Origin: Ignavibacteriota bacterium
GTDB lineage: Bacteria > Bacteroidota > Ignavibacteria > UBA10030
Direction of reading: 5' to 3'
Assembly (NCBI GenBank): GCA_003170475.1
Contig: PMZI01000026.1
Coordinates: 127,173 to 191,172 of the forward strand
DNA: 64,000 nt
In this document: one piece after another, positions 36,934 to 44,551 of the stretch
How the letters are laid out: every line of letters begins with the position of its first letter
How positions within the stretch are numbered: the stretch's first letter is position 1
Position numbers and translations under genes: made by a program
The notes under the pieces: generated by a model
Databases searched by the model: none
Told to the model about the DNA's origin: nothing
What the model saw: the letters and a program-made list of their open reading frames with translations, nothing else

Positions 36934-39123
36934 GTGCATTCAGAAAAGACATTTAAGCACGTCAACTATCTTTGGGATGAGTCGGCAGCTGCCAAGCTCG
37001 ATCCCGTCGGATTACTCATCTATCGATCGAATCTCCTGGGCACGGATCAACGCATCACCAACACCGGCGGAGGGAATACATCGGCAAAAATCATGGAGAC
37101 CGATCCGCTGACAGGTCAACAGGTGGAAGTTCTCTGGGTGAAAGGCTCGGGAGGAGATCTCAGAACATCGACAAAGGAGAATTTCTCTTCATTATATCAG
37201 GACAAGCTCGTCGGACTGCAACCGCTGTATTCGAAGAATGCGAAAAAAGGCCCAAAGACCGAGATTGAAGACGCGATGGTTGGCATGTATCCGCACTGCA
37301 CGTTCAATCTGAATCCACGTGCGACGTCTATCGACACACCTCTCCATTCCTTCATTCCGTACAAGCATGTTGATCACATGCATCCGAACGCAGTGATCGC
37401 CATAGCCGCCTCCAAGAATTCTCAGAAGCTGACAAGAGAGATTTTCGGAGATGATATCGTCTGGACTCCCTGGCAGCGACCGGGCTTTGATTTAGGCTTG
37501 AAGCTCCAGGAAATCTGCAAACAGCATCCGAACGCAAAAGGGGTTTTGCTTGGCCAGCACGGGATCATCAACTGGACCAACGAAAGTCGCTCGTGCTACG
37601 ATCTGACGCTCGGTCTCATTGAAAAAGCAGCCGAATACATTCAATCGCGGGACAAAGGGGATAAGACCTTTGGAGGGAAGAGATATCGCTCGCTTGAGCC
37701 GGGCAAGAGACGCGAAGCATTTGTTCAGATCTTGCCTTGGTTGCGGGGAGCGGTGAGCCAGCAGAGGCGATTCATAGGCACCGTCCAGGACGACGACACG
37801 ATTCTTCGTTTCGTCAATAGTGCGGACGCGTCACGCCTGGCCGAGCTTGGGACATCGTGTCCCGATCACTTCCTCAGAACGAAGATCAAGCCGTTGTATG
37901 TGAACTGGAATCCTTCAAGTGAGACGGTCGATCAGCTCAAGCAGAAGCTTTCCGATGGTCTGGTGAAGTACCGCCAGGATTACGCCTCGTATTACGACCG
38001 TTGCAAGCATCCTCATTCGCCGGCAATGCGCGATCCGAATCCGACTGTCATCCTGATCCCGGGACTTGGGATGATCGCATGGGGCAAGGACAAGAGCGAA
38101 TCTCGGGTGACTGCTGAGTTCTACAACTGTGCGGTCGAGGTTATGCGCGGTGCAGAAGCGATGGACGAATACATCGCTCTCCCACAACAGGAGGCATTCG
38201 ACATCGAATATTGGCTTCTCGAAGAGGCAAAGCTGAAGCGCATGCCGCCTGAGAAAGAGCTCGCACGACAGATCGTTGCGGTTGTTGGCGCCGGGAGCGG
38301 TATCGGCAAGGAGATCACTCATAGGATTGTGAAAGAGGGGGCGCATGTCGTATGCGCGGATCTTTCCATTGATGCTGCCAAAGCAACTGCGAAAGAAATC
38401 ACGGACAAATTCGGGTTCGGTATCGGCGTTGCCGGAACTGGAATCTCGAACTGCGGTCCAGCGATTGGACTTTCAGCCGACTCCACTAATCGTTCTTCGA
38501 TTCGCGCCATGCTTGACGACGTGATTGTCGCGTACGGCGGGATCGATGGGATGGTAGTGACAGCTGGAGTCTTTGTTCCTCCTGATGTCACCGGCCATAT
38601 CCCCGACGACAAGTGGGCGCATACCTTTGCCGTCAACGTCACGGGTGCCTACCTGGTCGCCGATGAGACGAACAAGGTCTGGAAAGAGCAGGGGCTGAAC
38701 GGAAGTCTTATCATAACAACGAGTGTCAACGCAGTCGTTTCGAAGGAAGGAAGCCTTGCGTATGACACGAGCAAGGCCGCCGCTAATCACCTGGTAAGAG
38801 AACTTGCGATCGAGCTTGCGCCGTTGATCAGGGTGAACGGTGTTGCACCCGCAACCGTTGTTGCCGGGAGCTCAATGTTTCCACGCGACAGACTCATCGC
38901 TTCGCTGGCAAAATACAAAATCGCCTGCTCTGAAGAAGAAACAACCGAGTCGCTCAGGGCCAAACTGGCAGAGTTTTATGCTGATAGGTCATTGATTAAG
39001 CAGGCTATCACTCCCGCTGATCAGGCGGAAGCGGCGTTTCTGCTCTTGAGCAATCGACTGAGCAAAACTACCGGTCAGATCCTAAGCATTGATGGCGGCC
39101 TGCAGGAGGCGTTTTTGCGCTGA
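36934..39123 (+). CDS. Bifunctional aldolase/short-chain dehydrogenase (RhaD/RhaE type)
   Basis: A 729-residue fusion. Residues 1-430 are a class II aldolase domain (ITNTGGGNTSAKI near the start; HVDHMHP). Residues 445-729 are a short-chain dehydrogenase with GAGSGIG near 453 and the catalytic Y610/K614 in YDTSKAAANHL. In known members the aldolase splits rhamnulose-1-phosphate and the dehydrogenase oxidises the lactaldehyde formed; versions acting on fuculose phosphate are plausible. The GTG at 36934 is favoured over GTG at 36919 because GAGGGAGG lies 6 bases before it. Adjacent class II aldolase and the upstream mutarotase support 6-deoxy-sugar catabolism; an isomerase is not in the window. 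Confidence 0.9.
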   Translation: MHSEKTFKHVNYLWDESAAAKLDPVGLLIYRSNLLGTDQRITNTGGGNTSAKIMETDPLTGQQVEVLWVKGSGGDLRTSTKENFSSLYQDKLVGLQPLYSKNAKKGPKTEIEDAMVGMYPHCTFNLNPRATSIDTPLHSFIPYKHVDHMHPNAVIAIAASKNSQKLTREIFGDDIVWTPWQRPGFDLGLKLQEICKQHPNAKGVLLGQHGIINWTNESRSCYDLTLGLIEKAAEYIQSRDKGDKTFGGKRYRSLEPGKRREAFVQILPWLRGAVSQQRRFIGTVQDDDTILRFVNSADASRLAELGTSCPDHFLRTKIKPLYVNWNPSSETVDQLKQKLSDGLVKYRQDYASYYDRCKHPHSPAMRDPNPTVILIPGLGMIAWGKDKSESRVTAEFYNCAVEVMRGAEAMDEYIALPQQEAFDIEYWLLEEAKLKRMPPEKELARQIVAVVGAGSGIGKEITHRIVKEGAHVVCADLSIDAAKATAKEITDKFGFGIGVAGTGISNCGPAIGLSADSTNRSSIRAMLDDVIVAYGGIDGMVVTAGVFVPPDVTGHIPDDKWAHTFAVNVTGAYLVADETNKVWKEQGLNGSLIITTSVNAVVSKEGSLAYDTSKAAANHLVRELAIELAPLIRVNGVAPATVVAGSSMFPRDRLIASLAKYKIACSEEETTESLRAKLAEFYADRSLIKQAITPADQAEAAFLLLSNRLSKTTGQILSIDGGLQEAFLR

Positions 39124-39198
39124 CTAGACGTCATTCAGGCGGCCGAAAGAGGCTTGCAGTCGGACACCAAACGACAGCTCAAAGATGACTATTGGATT

Positions 39199-39224
39199 GG
39201 TTCATACTGTGATCACACTGAACC
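39199..39224. promoter_or_regulatory. Nested palindrome just before the DUF1801 gene
   Basis: GGTTCA (39199-39204) and TGAACC (39219-39224) flank a perfect palindrome TGTGATCACA (39208-39217), ending only 3 bases before ATG at 39228. It takes the place where a ribosome site would be, so binding of a regulator or RNA folding there would affect expression. No matched regulator gene is nearby. Confidence 0.4.
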
Positions 39225-39227
39225 CTT

Positions 39228-39605
39228 ATGAAGACAGGACCACAGACCGTGCAGGCATACATTGCGGCGGCTCCAAAAGAGGTGCAGGGCAAACTCAAAG
39301 CGCTTAGGGCTGCAATCAGATATGTCGCACCGGGCACCGATGAACGCATCAGCTACGGTATGCCTTATTACAGTTACAAGGGACGTCTGGCCTATTTTCG
39401 ACTTTCAAGAAACCACATCGGACTCTATCTACCGCCGCCTGTGATACAAGAATACAAGAAGGACCTGGAAGATTATGAAACTGCTACGGCGACCATCCGC
39501 TTTCCTCTTGACGACAAACTTCCGGTGGTGCTCATAAAAAAGCTGGTCAAGGCGCGGATGAAACTAAACGAGGCAAAAAAGGGAAAGTTGAAGCACCATG
39601 GTTGA
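39228..39605 (+). CDS. DUF1801 (YdhG/YjbR-like) protein
   Basis: A 125-residue cytoplasmic protein of the DUF1801 family: QTVQAYIAAAPKEVQGKLKALRAAIR, ISYGMPYYSYKGRLAYF and the IRFPLDDKLPVVLIKKLVKARM ending are typical. The fold is shared with YdhG and the CyaY/YjbR superfamily, but function is unknown. The stop overlaps the start of the next gene by 8 bases, so the two are translated together. The pair looks unrelated to the glycan genes and seems somewhat richer in A+T. Confidence 0.88.
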   Translation: MKTGPQTVQAYIAAAPKEVQGKLKALRAAIRYVAPGTDERISYGMPYYSYKGRLAYFRLSRNHIGLYLPPPVIQEYKKDLEDYETATATIRFPLDDKLPVVLIKKLVKARMKLNEAKKGKLKHHG

Positions 39606-40230
39606 TTGGTTCATCGATCATCCGATTGTATCAGGTTTCATAACTGTTCTCCTGATGTGGAGCGACTGGCTGCTTACCATTGCTCAAGAGAAGGAAAGGG
39701 TCGAGCATTACTCTGAACATTATCAAAGCTATCCGACGAACACGATCGAGGGCCATCCCGCTTTTCAGAGTTCAATACCAAAGAGGCAATTGATAAATCC
39801 GAAGCACTTCATCGCTGCTTTGGCCATTGGAACGGTTGTGTCAATAATGTTAATGATGGTTCCACGGATGTGGTGTGAATTGCTTCTTGGATACATATGG
39901 GGGCTCTTTGTCATTGTTGATACTCAACATATCAGCAATTGGATCGGTTACAGGGCGGGACGGCAAGGAATTCACGGGAAATTGTGGATGCACCAACGGA
40001 CAGGATACTTGGTGCAATCGGGACGCTATTTTTCCTTCACACTATTTCTCGTGGTACTGTCGATTCTTTCGGGTTCCGTGGTCATTTACGGAGTGACAAT
40101 AGCGGGACTCGTTTCTTCCTTGAGGCAATTGATTTGGCTAAAGAGAATTCCAAAGATAGAAAAAGATGACGCCCTTCGTGGAATAACGAATTCAGAAAGC
40201 ACGGCGACATCTGAAAAAGTTGTTCAATGA
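39598..40230 (+). CDS. Hypothetical membrane protein
   Basis: A 210-residue protein with about four membrane segments: IVSGFITVLLMWSDWLLTI near the start, HFIAALAIGTVVSIMLMMV, CELLLGYIWGLFVIVDT, and the pair FSFTLFLVVLSILSG / VVIYGVTIAGLVSS. The soluble loop near 30-70 has Tyr/His-rich HYSEHYQSYP. No family recognised. It overlaps the DUF1801 gene by 8 bases. Base use (more A/T in third positions) differs a little from neighbours, which may point to a separate origin of this pair. Confidence 0.7.
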   Translation: MVDWFIDHPIVSGFITVLLMWSDWLLTIAQEKERVEHYSEHYQSYPTNTIEGHPAFQSSIPKRQLINPKHFIAALAIGTVVSIMLMMVPRMWCELLLGYIWGLFVIVDTQHISNWIGYRAGRQGIHGKLWMHQRTGYLVQSGRYFSFTLFLVVLSILSGSVVIYGVTIAGLVSSLRQLIWLKRIPKIEKDDALRGITNSESTATSEKVVQ

Positions 40231-40318
40231 ATCAAAGCTGCTTCCGCAGTCGGAGTGCGTTCAACGCGATTCGACAAGAACCAGGGGCACCTTTCATCCT
40301 TGTACTGAAAGAGGCTTG

Positions 40319-41245
40319 ATGGGGCTGGCACGCAACACTTTATTGTGGATCTCTGAAAACCGAAAGCTGCGCCAGGCACTGCCGAGGTACGCATTCATCC
40401 GCCGCGCCGTTTCGCGTTTCATGCCCGGCGAAGCATTGGCGGATGCCCTGAGAGCGGCCGAAGAGTTGAAGCCACAGTTGATCAGCACGGTTTTTACCCA
40501 TCTCGGCGAGAACGTCACAGATGAACCCGAAGCGAGAAAAGACGCGGAAGAATACGTCGATGCCTTGCATCAGATCCAACGACGAGGACTGGATACCCAC
40601 GTTTCTGTCAAACTTACTCATCTCGGGCTCGACCTGAATGAGAAAGCCTGCATCGACAATCTTGTTGCGATTGTTTCAGAGGCGAAGACGGTAGGCAATA
40701 CGGTCTGGATCGACATGGAGCAGAGCCTCTATGTGGATCGGACACTCGACATCTATAAGCGAGTGCGGAAGGAGTTCCCGAATGTCGGTCTTTGTTTGCA
40801 GGCGTATCTCTACAGGACGGAAAAAGATCTGGACGGGCTTCTGCCGTACTCTCCTGCCATCCGTTTTGTGAAGGGGGCCTACAAGGAGCCGCATTCAGTT
40901 GCCTTCAAAAAGAAATCAGATGTTGACGCGAACTTCTTCATGCTCTCCTCAACGCTGATGCGGCACATAAGGACAGGCTCAAAGCTTGTCGTTGGCACGC
41001 ACGACACAAGACTCATTGCGTCTCTCCAGGACAAGGCGGCGCAACTGGGGCTTTCGAACACGGATTACGAATTTCACCTTCTGTTTGGAATTCAGACGAG
41101 CGAGCAATTGCGGCTTGCGCGTGAGGGCTACCGCGTGAGAGTTCTGATTAGTTACGGGAGTTTTTGGTTTCCGTGGTATGTCCGGCGGTTGGCTGAGCGG
41201 CCGGCAAATGTTTGGTTTGTGATGCGAAAGATGTTCTCTTCCTAA
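40319..41245 (+). CDS. Proline dehydrogenase family protein
   Basis: A 308-residue FAD enzyme of the proline dehydrogenase (PutA N-terminal) family, oxidising proline to pyrroline-5-carboxylate. FMPGEALADALRAAEEL is the family N-terminal signature; SVKLTHLGLD, RFVKGAYKEP and YEFHLLFGIQ are conserved FAD and substrate segments, and GTHDTRLI is present. The ATG at 40319 follows GAAAGAGG; the frame runs upstream to 40220 but into the preceding gene. The matching P5C dehydrogenase is not in the window. Nearness to the exported proline-specific-type M24 peptidase could be meaningful: proline released from glycopeptides might be used here. Confidence 0.9.
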   Translation: MGLARNTLLWISENRKLRQALPRYAFIRRAVSRFMPGEALADALRAAEELKPQLISTVFTHLGENVTDEPEARKDAEEYVDALHQIQRRGLDTHVSVKLTHLGLDLNEKACIDNLVAIVSEAKTVGNTVWIDMEQSLYVDRTLDIYKRVRKEFPNVGLCLQAYLYRTEKDLDGLLPYSPAIRFVKGAYKEPHSVAFKKKSDVDANFFMLSSTLMRHIRTGSKLVVGTHDTRLIASLQDKAAQLGLSNTDYEFHLLFGIQTSEQLRLAREGYRVRVLISYGSFWFPWYVRRLAERPANVWFVMRKMFSS

Positions 41246-41258
41246 GAACGAGTATGGA

Positions 41259-41298
41259 GTCCGACTCTTACTCCGGCTATTCGAAGAAGAAGTCGGAC
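41259..41298. repeat. Intergenic hairpin repeat, copy 2
   Basis: GTCCGACT-CTT (41259-41269) pairs with AAG-A-AGTCGGAC (41287-41298) with one bulged A and a 17-base loop. It starts 14 bases after the proline dehydrogenase stop. Arms and the loop segment GGCT(C)ATTC resemble copy 1 at 29296-29343. Confidence 0.6.
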
Positions 41299-41325
41299 TT
41301 CTACCAATCAGGTGAGGTTTGAAAT

Positions 41326-42273
41326 ATGAAAGCACGCTTTGCTGTTGCAGTTCTTCTCACTGGACTTCTTGCGGGCTTTGTTTTGGCCCAGCCAAAGATG
41401 AAGATCGCGGTTATCCCAAAGGGAACCACGCACATATTCTGGAAATCGGTCGAAGCCGGGGCACGACAGGCAGGCAAAGAACTCGGAGTCGAGATCATCT
41501 GGAAGGGACCGCTGAAGGAAAATGACAGGGCCCAGCAGATTGCTATCGTGGAGCAGTTTGTCACGGAAGGCGTCACAGGAATCGTTCTTGCACCCTTGGA
41601 CAACACAGCTCTGCAAAGGCCCGTCGCGGAAGCAATGGAGAAGAAGATCCCTGTTGTTATTTTTGACAGTGGATTGAAAGGCGAACCTGGCAAAGACTAC
41701 GTGAGTTTTGTTGCGACGGACAACAAGAAGGGGGGCAAACTCGGTGGAGATCATCTCGCAAAGTTGCTCGGTGGCAAAGGGAACGTTGTGCTCCTGCGGT
41801 ATCAGGTAGGATCTGCGAGCACCATGGAACGCGAGGAGGGGTTTCTCGAAGGAATAAGAAAAGTCGGTGGGCTCCGAATCACAGTGGACAATCGCTTTTC
41901 GGGAGCGACGGCAGGAGAGGCGAAAACAGCCTCGATGAACATCGTCGACAAACTCAAGGAAGCCAACGGAGTCTTCTGTCCGAACGAATCTTCGACGTTT
42001 GGTATGCTCCTGGCTCTCCGCCAAATGAATCTGGCGGGTAAGGTTCGCTTCGTGGGGTTTGACACTTCGCCTCCGCTCATCGAAGCGCTTCAGAGTGGTG
42101 AGATCGATGCGTTGGTGGCCCAGGATCCAACGCTCATGGGATATCAAGGCGTGAAGACGCTTGTCGCCAAACTTCAGGGGAAGGAAGTGCCGAAAACAAT
42201 TGACACTGGTGTTCGATTGATCACTCGCGACAATCTCAACACTCCGGAAATTAAGAAACTACTCGGAAACTGA
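41326..42273 (+). CDS. Ribose-type sugar ABC transporter substrate-binding protein
   Basis: A 315-residue periplasmic protein of the RbsB-like type I binding fold (Peripla_BP_4). The signal peptide is MKARFAVAVLLTGLLAGFVLAQ. Typical features are IPKGTTHIFWKSVEAGARQAG, APLDNTALQ for ligand contacts and VGFDTSPPLIEALQSGEIDALVAQDP in the second lobe. The ligand is some monosaccharide; with fucose, galactose and mannose released nearby, any is possible. The permease is encoded two genes downstream with a DUF6786 gene in between. No ATPase gene lies in the window. The start has a moderate GGTGAGG site. Confidence 0.92.
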   Translation: MKARFAVAVLLTGLLAGFVLAQPKMKIAVIPKGTTHIFWKSVEAGARQAGKELGVEIIWKGPLKENDRAQQIAIVEQFVTEGVTGIVLAPLDNTALQRPVAEAMEKKIPVVIFDSGLKGEPGKDYVSFVATDNKKGGKLGGDHLAKLLGGKGNVVLLRYQVGSASTMEREEGFLEGIRKVGGLRITVDNRFSGATAGEAKTASMNIVDKLKEANGVFCPNESSTFGMLLALRQMNLAGKVRFVGFDTSPPLIEALQSGEIDALVAQDPTLMGYQGVKTLVAKLQGKEVPKTIDTGVRLITRDNLNTPEIKKLLGN

Positions 42274-42309
42274 CGCTGGATGACTCGAAGCAAACAAGGA
42301 GATGGAGCG

Positions 42310-43533
42310 ATGAAAAAAATAGTTCTCATATTGATGGTGGTCGCTATGATAACTCAATCGGGCCTCGCACAAGGGAAGACGATGGCTCCCAATTTTACGG
42401 ATGATGTGGCATTCCTGAAACAGCATGTGGATGTCATCGTCTTGTCGGACAAGACTGGATCCAACCAGGTAGCGGTGATACCGGGATATCAGTGCCGGGT
42501 CATGACCAGCACAGCTGGCGGAGCGCAGGGCATCAGTTACGGTTGGGTGAATCGTGATCTGATCTCTTCAGGTGAAAAGAAAGAACACATCAACGTTTAC
42601 GGCGGTGAGGATCGATTCTGGATCGGGCCGGAGGGCGGGCAGTATTCGGTCTTCTTCAAAAAGGGTGATTCATTCGATCTTGATCACTGGTTTACACCGG
42701 CTTCCGTTGACACAGAGCCCTTCGAACTCGTCGGCAAGGCTCAGGATCGCGTGCATTGCCGTCGCTTGATCGAATTGACGAACTACTCCGGGACGACGTT
42801 CAATCTCGAAGTCAATCGGGAAATTCGTTTGCTTGACGCAAAGAGCGCAGAGAAGAATCTCGGTGTAACAATTAAACCGACCGTGAAGGTTGTGGCGTAT
42901 GAATCGATAAACTCCGTCAAGAATATTGGAACGAAGGCCTGGGCCAAAGAGAGTGGCTTGCTCTCGATCTGGATCCTCGGAATGTTCAATGCGGCGGATG
43001 CAACCACGATTGTAGTGCCTTTCATGAAGGGCGAAGAGTCAAAACTCGGTCCTGTGGTCAACGATACGTACTTTGGCAAGGTGCCGGGAGAGCGGTTGAT
43101 GATCAAGGACGGTGTGATGTATTTTGCTGCCGACGCCAATTATCGCAGCAAAATCGGCGTGCCGCCTCGTCGTGCAAAATCGATGTTTGGCAGCTACGAC
43201 GCACTGAACAAGGTTCTGACGATCATTCAGTTTACGCTCCCCAAGGGGTCGAGCGACTATGTCAACTCTATGTGGGAGATCCAGAAAAAGCCGTTTGGCG
43301 GCGATGCCGTCAACAGCTACAACGATGGTCCCCCCAAACCCGGTGCCGCCCAGCTGGGTCACTTCTATGAACTTGAGACTTCGTCGCCCGCGCTCGCGTT
43401 GAAACCAAATGGGGCCGCTACTCACGTCAGCAGGACGATGCATCTTGAGGGACCGGAAAAAGAACTTGATGCAATCGCCCGTGCGACGCTTGGGGTCGGG
43501 CTTGAAGACATTAAAGCAGGTTTGAAAAAATAG
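42310..43533 (+). CDS. DUF6786 family secreted protein
   Basis: A 407-residue exported protein. ATG at 42310 is preferred because GGAG lies just upstream and the signal peptide (MKKIVLILMVVAMITQSGLAQ) starts there. It contains a DUF6786-type galactose-mutarotase-like beta-sandwich: SYGWVNRDLI, HINVYGGEDRFWIGPEGGQYSVFF and the C-terminal YNDGPPKPGAAQLGHFYELETSSPA are family-like. Its position between a sugar-binding protein and the matching permease suggests it binds or changes the anomeric state of the transported sugar. Function is unknown. Confidence 0.8.
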   Translation: MKKIVLILMVVAMITQSGLAQGKTMAPNFTDDVAFLKQHVDVIVLSDKTGSNQVAVIPGYQCRVMTSTAGGAQGISYGWVNRDLISSGEKKEHINVYGGEDRFWIGPEGGQYSVFFKKGDSFDLDHWFTPASVDTEPFELVGKAQDRVHCRRLIELTNYSGTTFNLEVNREIRLLDAKSAEKNLGVTIKPTVKVVAYESINSVKNIGTKAWAKESGLLSIWILGMFNAADATTIVVPFMKGEESKLGPVVNDTYFGKVPGERLMIKDGVMYFAADANYRSKIGVPPRRAKSMFGSYDALNKVLTIIQFTLPKGSSDYVNSMWEIQKKPFGGDAVNSYNDGPPKPGAAQLGHFYELETSSPALALKPNGAATHVSRTMHLEGPEKELDAIARATLGVGLEDIKAGLKK

Positions 43534-43554
43534 GACCTCTGACCACCTCATCAA

Positions 43555-44505
43555 ATGAAATCCTGGCTCAAAAATCTTGGCCCGGTGATAGGGCTTGTGT
43601 TTGTGTTCGCACTGTTTGCGATCCTCACGCCCGACAAGTTTGCCACCGCCAGCAATCTCCAATTGATGCTCCTCCAGACTGCCGTCGTGGGAACTGCAGC
43701 TCTTGGGATGACCGTCGTGATCATCAGCGGCGGTATTGATCTGTCCGTTGGTTCCGTCATTGCTCTCACAACGGTCATCGTCGCTCTTCTTTTGAATAGC
43801 GGAGCCCCGCCTCTTGTTGCAGCCATGGGTGGAGTTCTTGCAGGTATGATCTGCGGATCCATGATTGGCCTTCTCATCACTCAAGTCAGGCTCGCGCCGT
43901 TTATCGTGACGCTTGGGATGTGGGGTGCATTGCGGGGAGCGGCGAAAGGCCTCGCCGGCGAAACGATGATCGTAACCCCGGGAACATGGCTCACAAAGCT
44001 TCTCAATACGCTCACGGATCAACAGTCGTGGATGCTGTTCCCGCCCGGAGTGTGGTTAATGCTCCTCCTCGCGGTCATTGTCGGAATCGTACTGAAGTAC
44101 ACCCGCCCGGGGCGCCACGTTTTTGCGGTCGGCTCCAACGAAATCGCTGCGAGGATTTGCGGCGTTTCCGTTGAACGAACGAAGCTGATGGTCTATGTCA
44201 TTGGCTCCGGATTCGCGGCATTGGCGGGGGTTTTGCAGTACTCCTACCTGACGGTCGGCGATCCCACAACTGCATCAGGGATGGAACTGGATATCATCGC
44301 TGCCGTCGTCATCGGCGGCGGTAGCCTTGCCGGTGGCGAGGGAAGCATCATGGGAAGTTTGGTCGGAGCCCTCATTATGACGACCGTGGCCAACGGTTGT
44401 ACAAAAATGGAATTGCCCAACTGGGTGCAGGAGATCGTCGCCGGAGCGATCATCGTGATCGCCGTCTCCCTCGATCGATTTCGCCACCGGAAGTATCATG
44501 ACTAG
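43555..44505 (+). CDS. Ribose-type ABC transporter permease
   Basis: A 316-residue inner-membrane permease of the BPD_transp_2 / RbsC type with about 8-10 helices. The signature ISGGIDLSVGSVIALTTV and the C-terminal GGGSLAGGEGSIMGSLVGALIM segment are typical. It pairs with the binding protein at 41326. The ATPase of RbsA type (double nucleotide-binding domain), normally encoded between binding protein and permease, is missing here, its place being taken by the DUF6786 gene. ATG 21 bases after the previous stop. Confidence 0.93.
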   Translation: MKSWLKNLGPVIGLVFVFALFAILTPDKFATASNLQLMLLQTAVVGTAALGMTVVIISGGIDLSVGSVIALTTVIVALLLNSGAPPLVAAMGGVLAGMICGSMIGLLITQVRLAPFIVTLGMWGALRGAAKGLAGETMIVTPGTWLTKLLNTLTDQQSWMLFPPGVWLMLLLAVIVGIVLKYTRPGRHVFAVGSNEIAARICGVSVERTKLMVYVIGSGFAALAGVLQYSYLTVGDPTTASGMELDIIAAVVIGGGSLAGGEGSIMGSLVGALIMTTVANGCTKMELPNWVQEIVAGAIIVIAVSLDRFRHRKYHD

Positions 44506-44551
44506 TTTGTGCCCCCCCTTCCGTCCTCTCACATCAATACACTGAGAAACT

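Noticed and set aside
39208-39217. TGTGATCACA as a CRP/FNR site
   Set aside because: The half-sites are adjacent, without the 6-base (CRP) or 4-base (FNR) spacing, so it is not a standard site.
41308-42147. 279-residue minus-strand frame opposite the ABC binding protein
   Set aside because: The plus-strand gene has a signal peptide and family motifs; the antisense frame has none.
43039-44022. 327-residue minus-strand frame across the DUF6786 and permease genes
   Set aside because: Antisense to two well supported genes, very rich in His/Arg/Lys/Asp, typical of a shadow frame.
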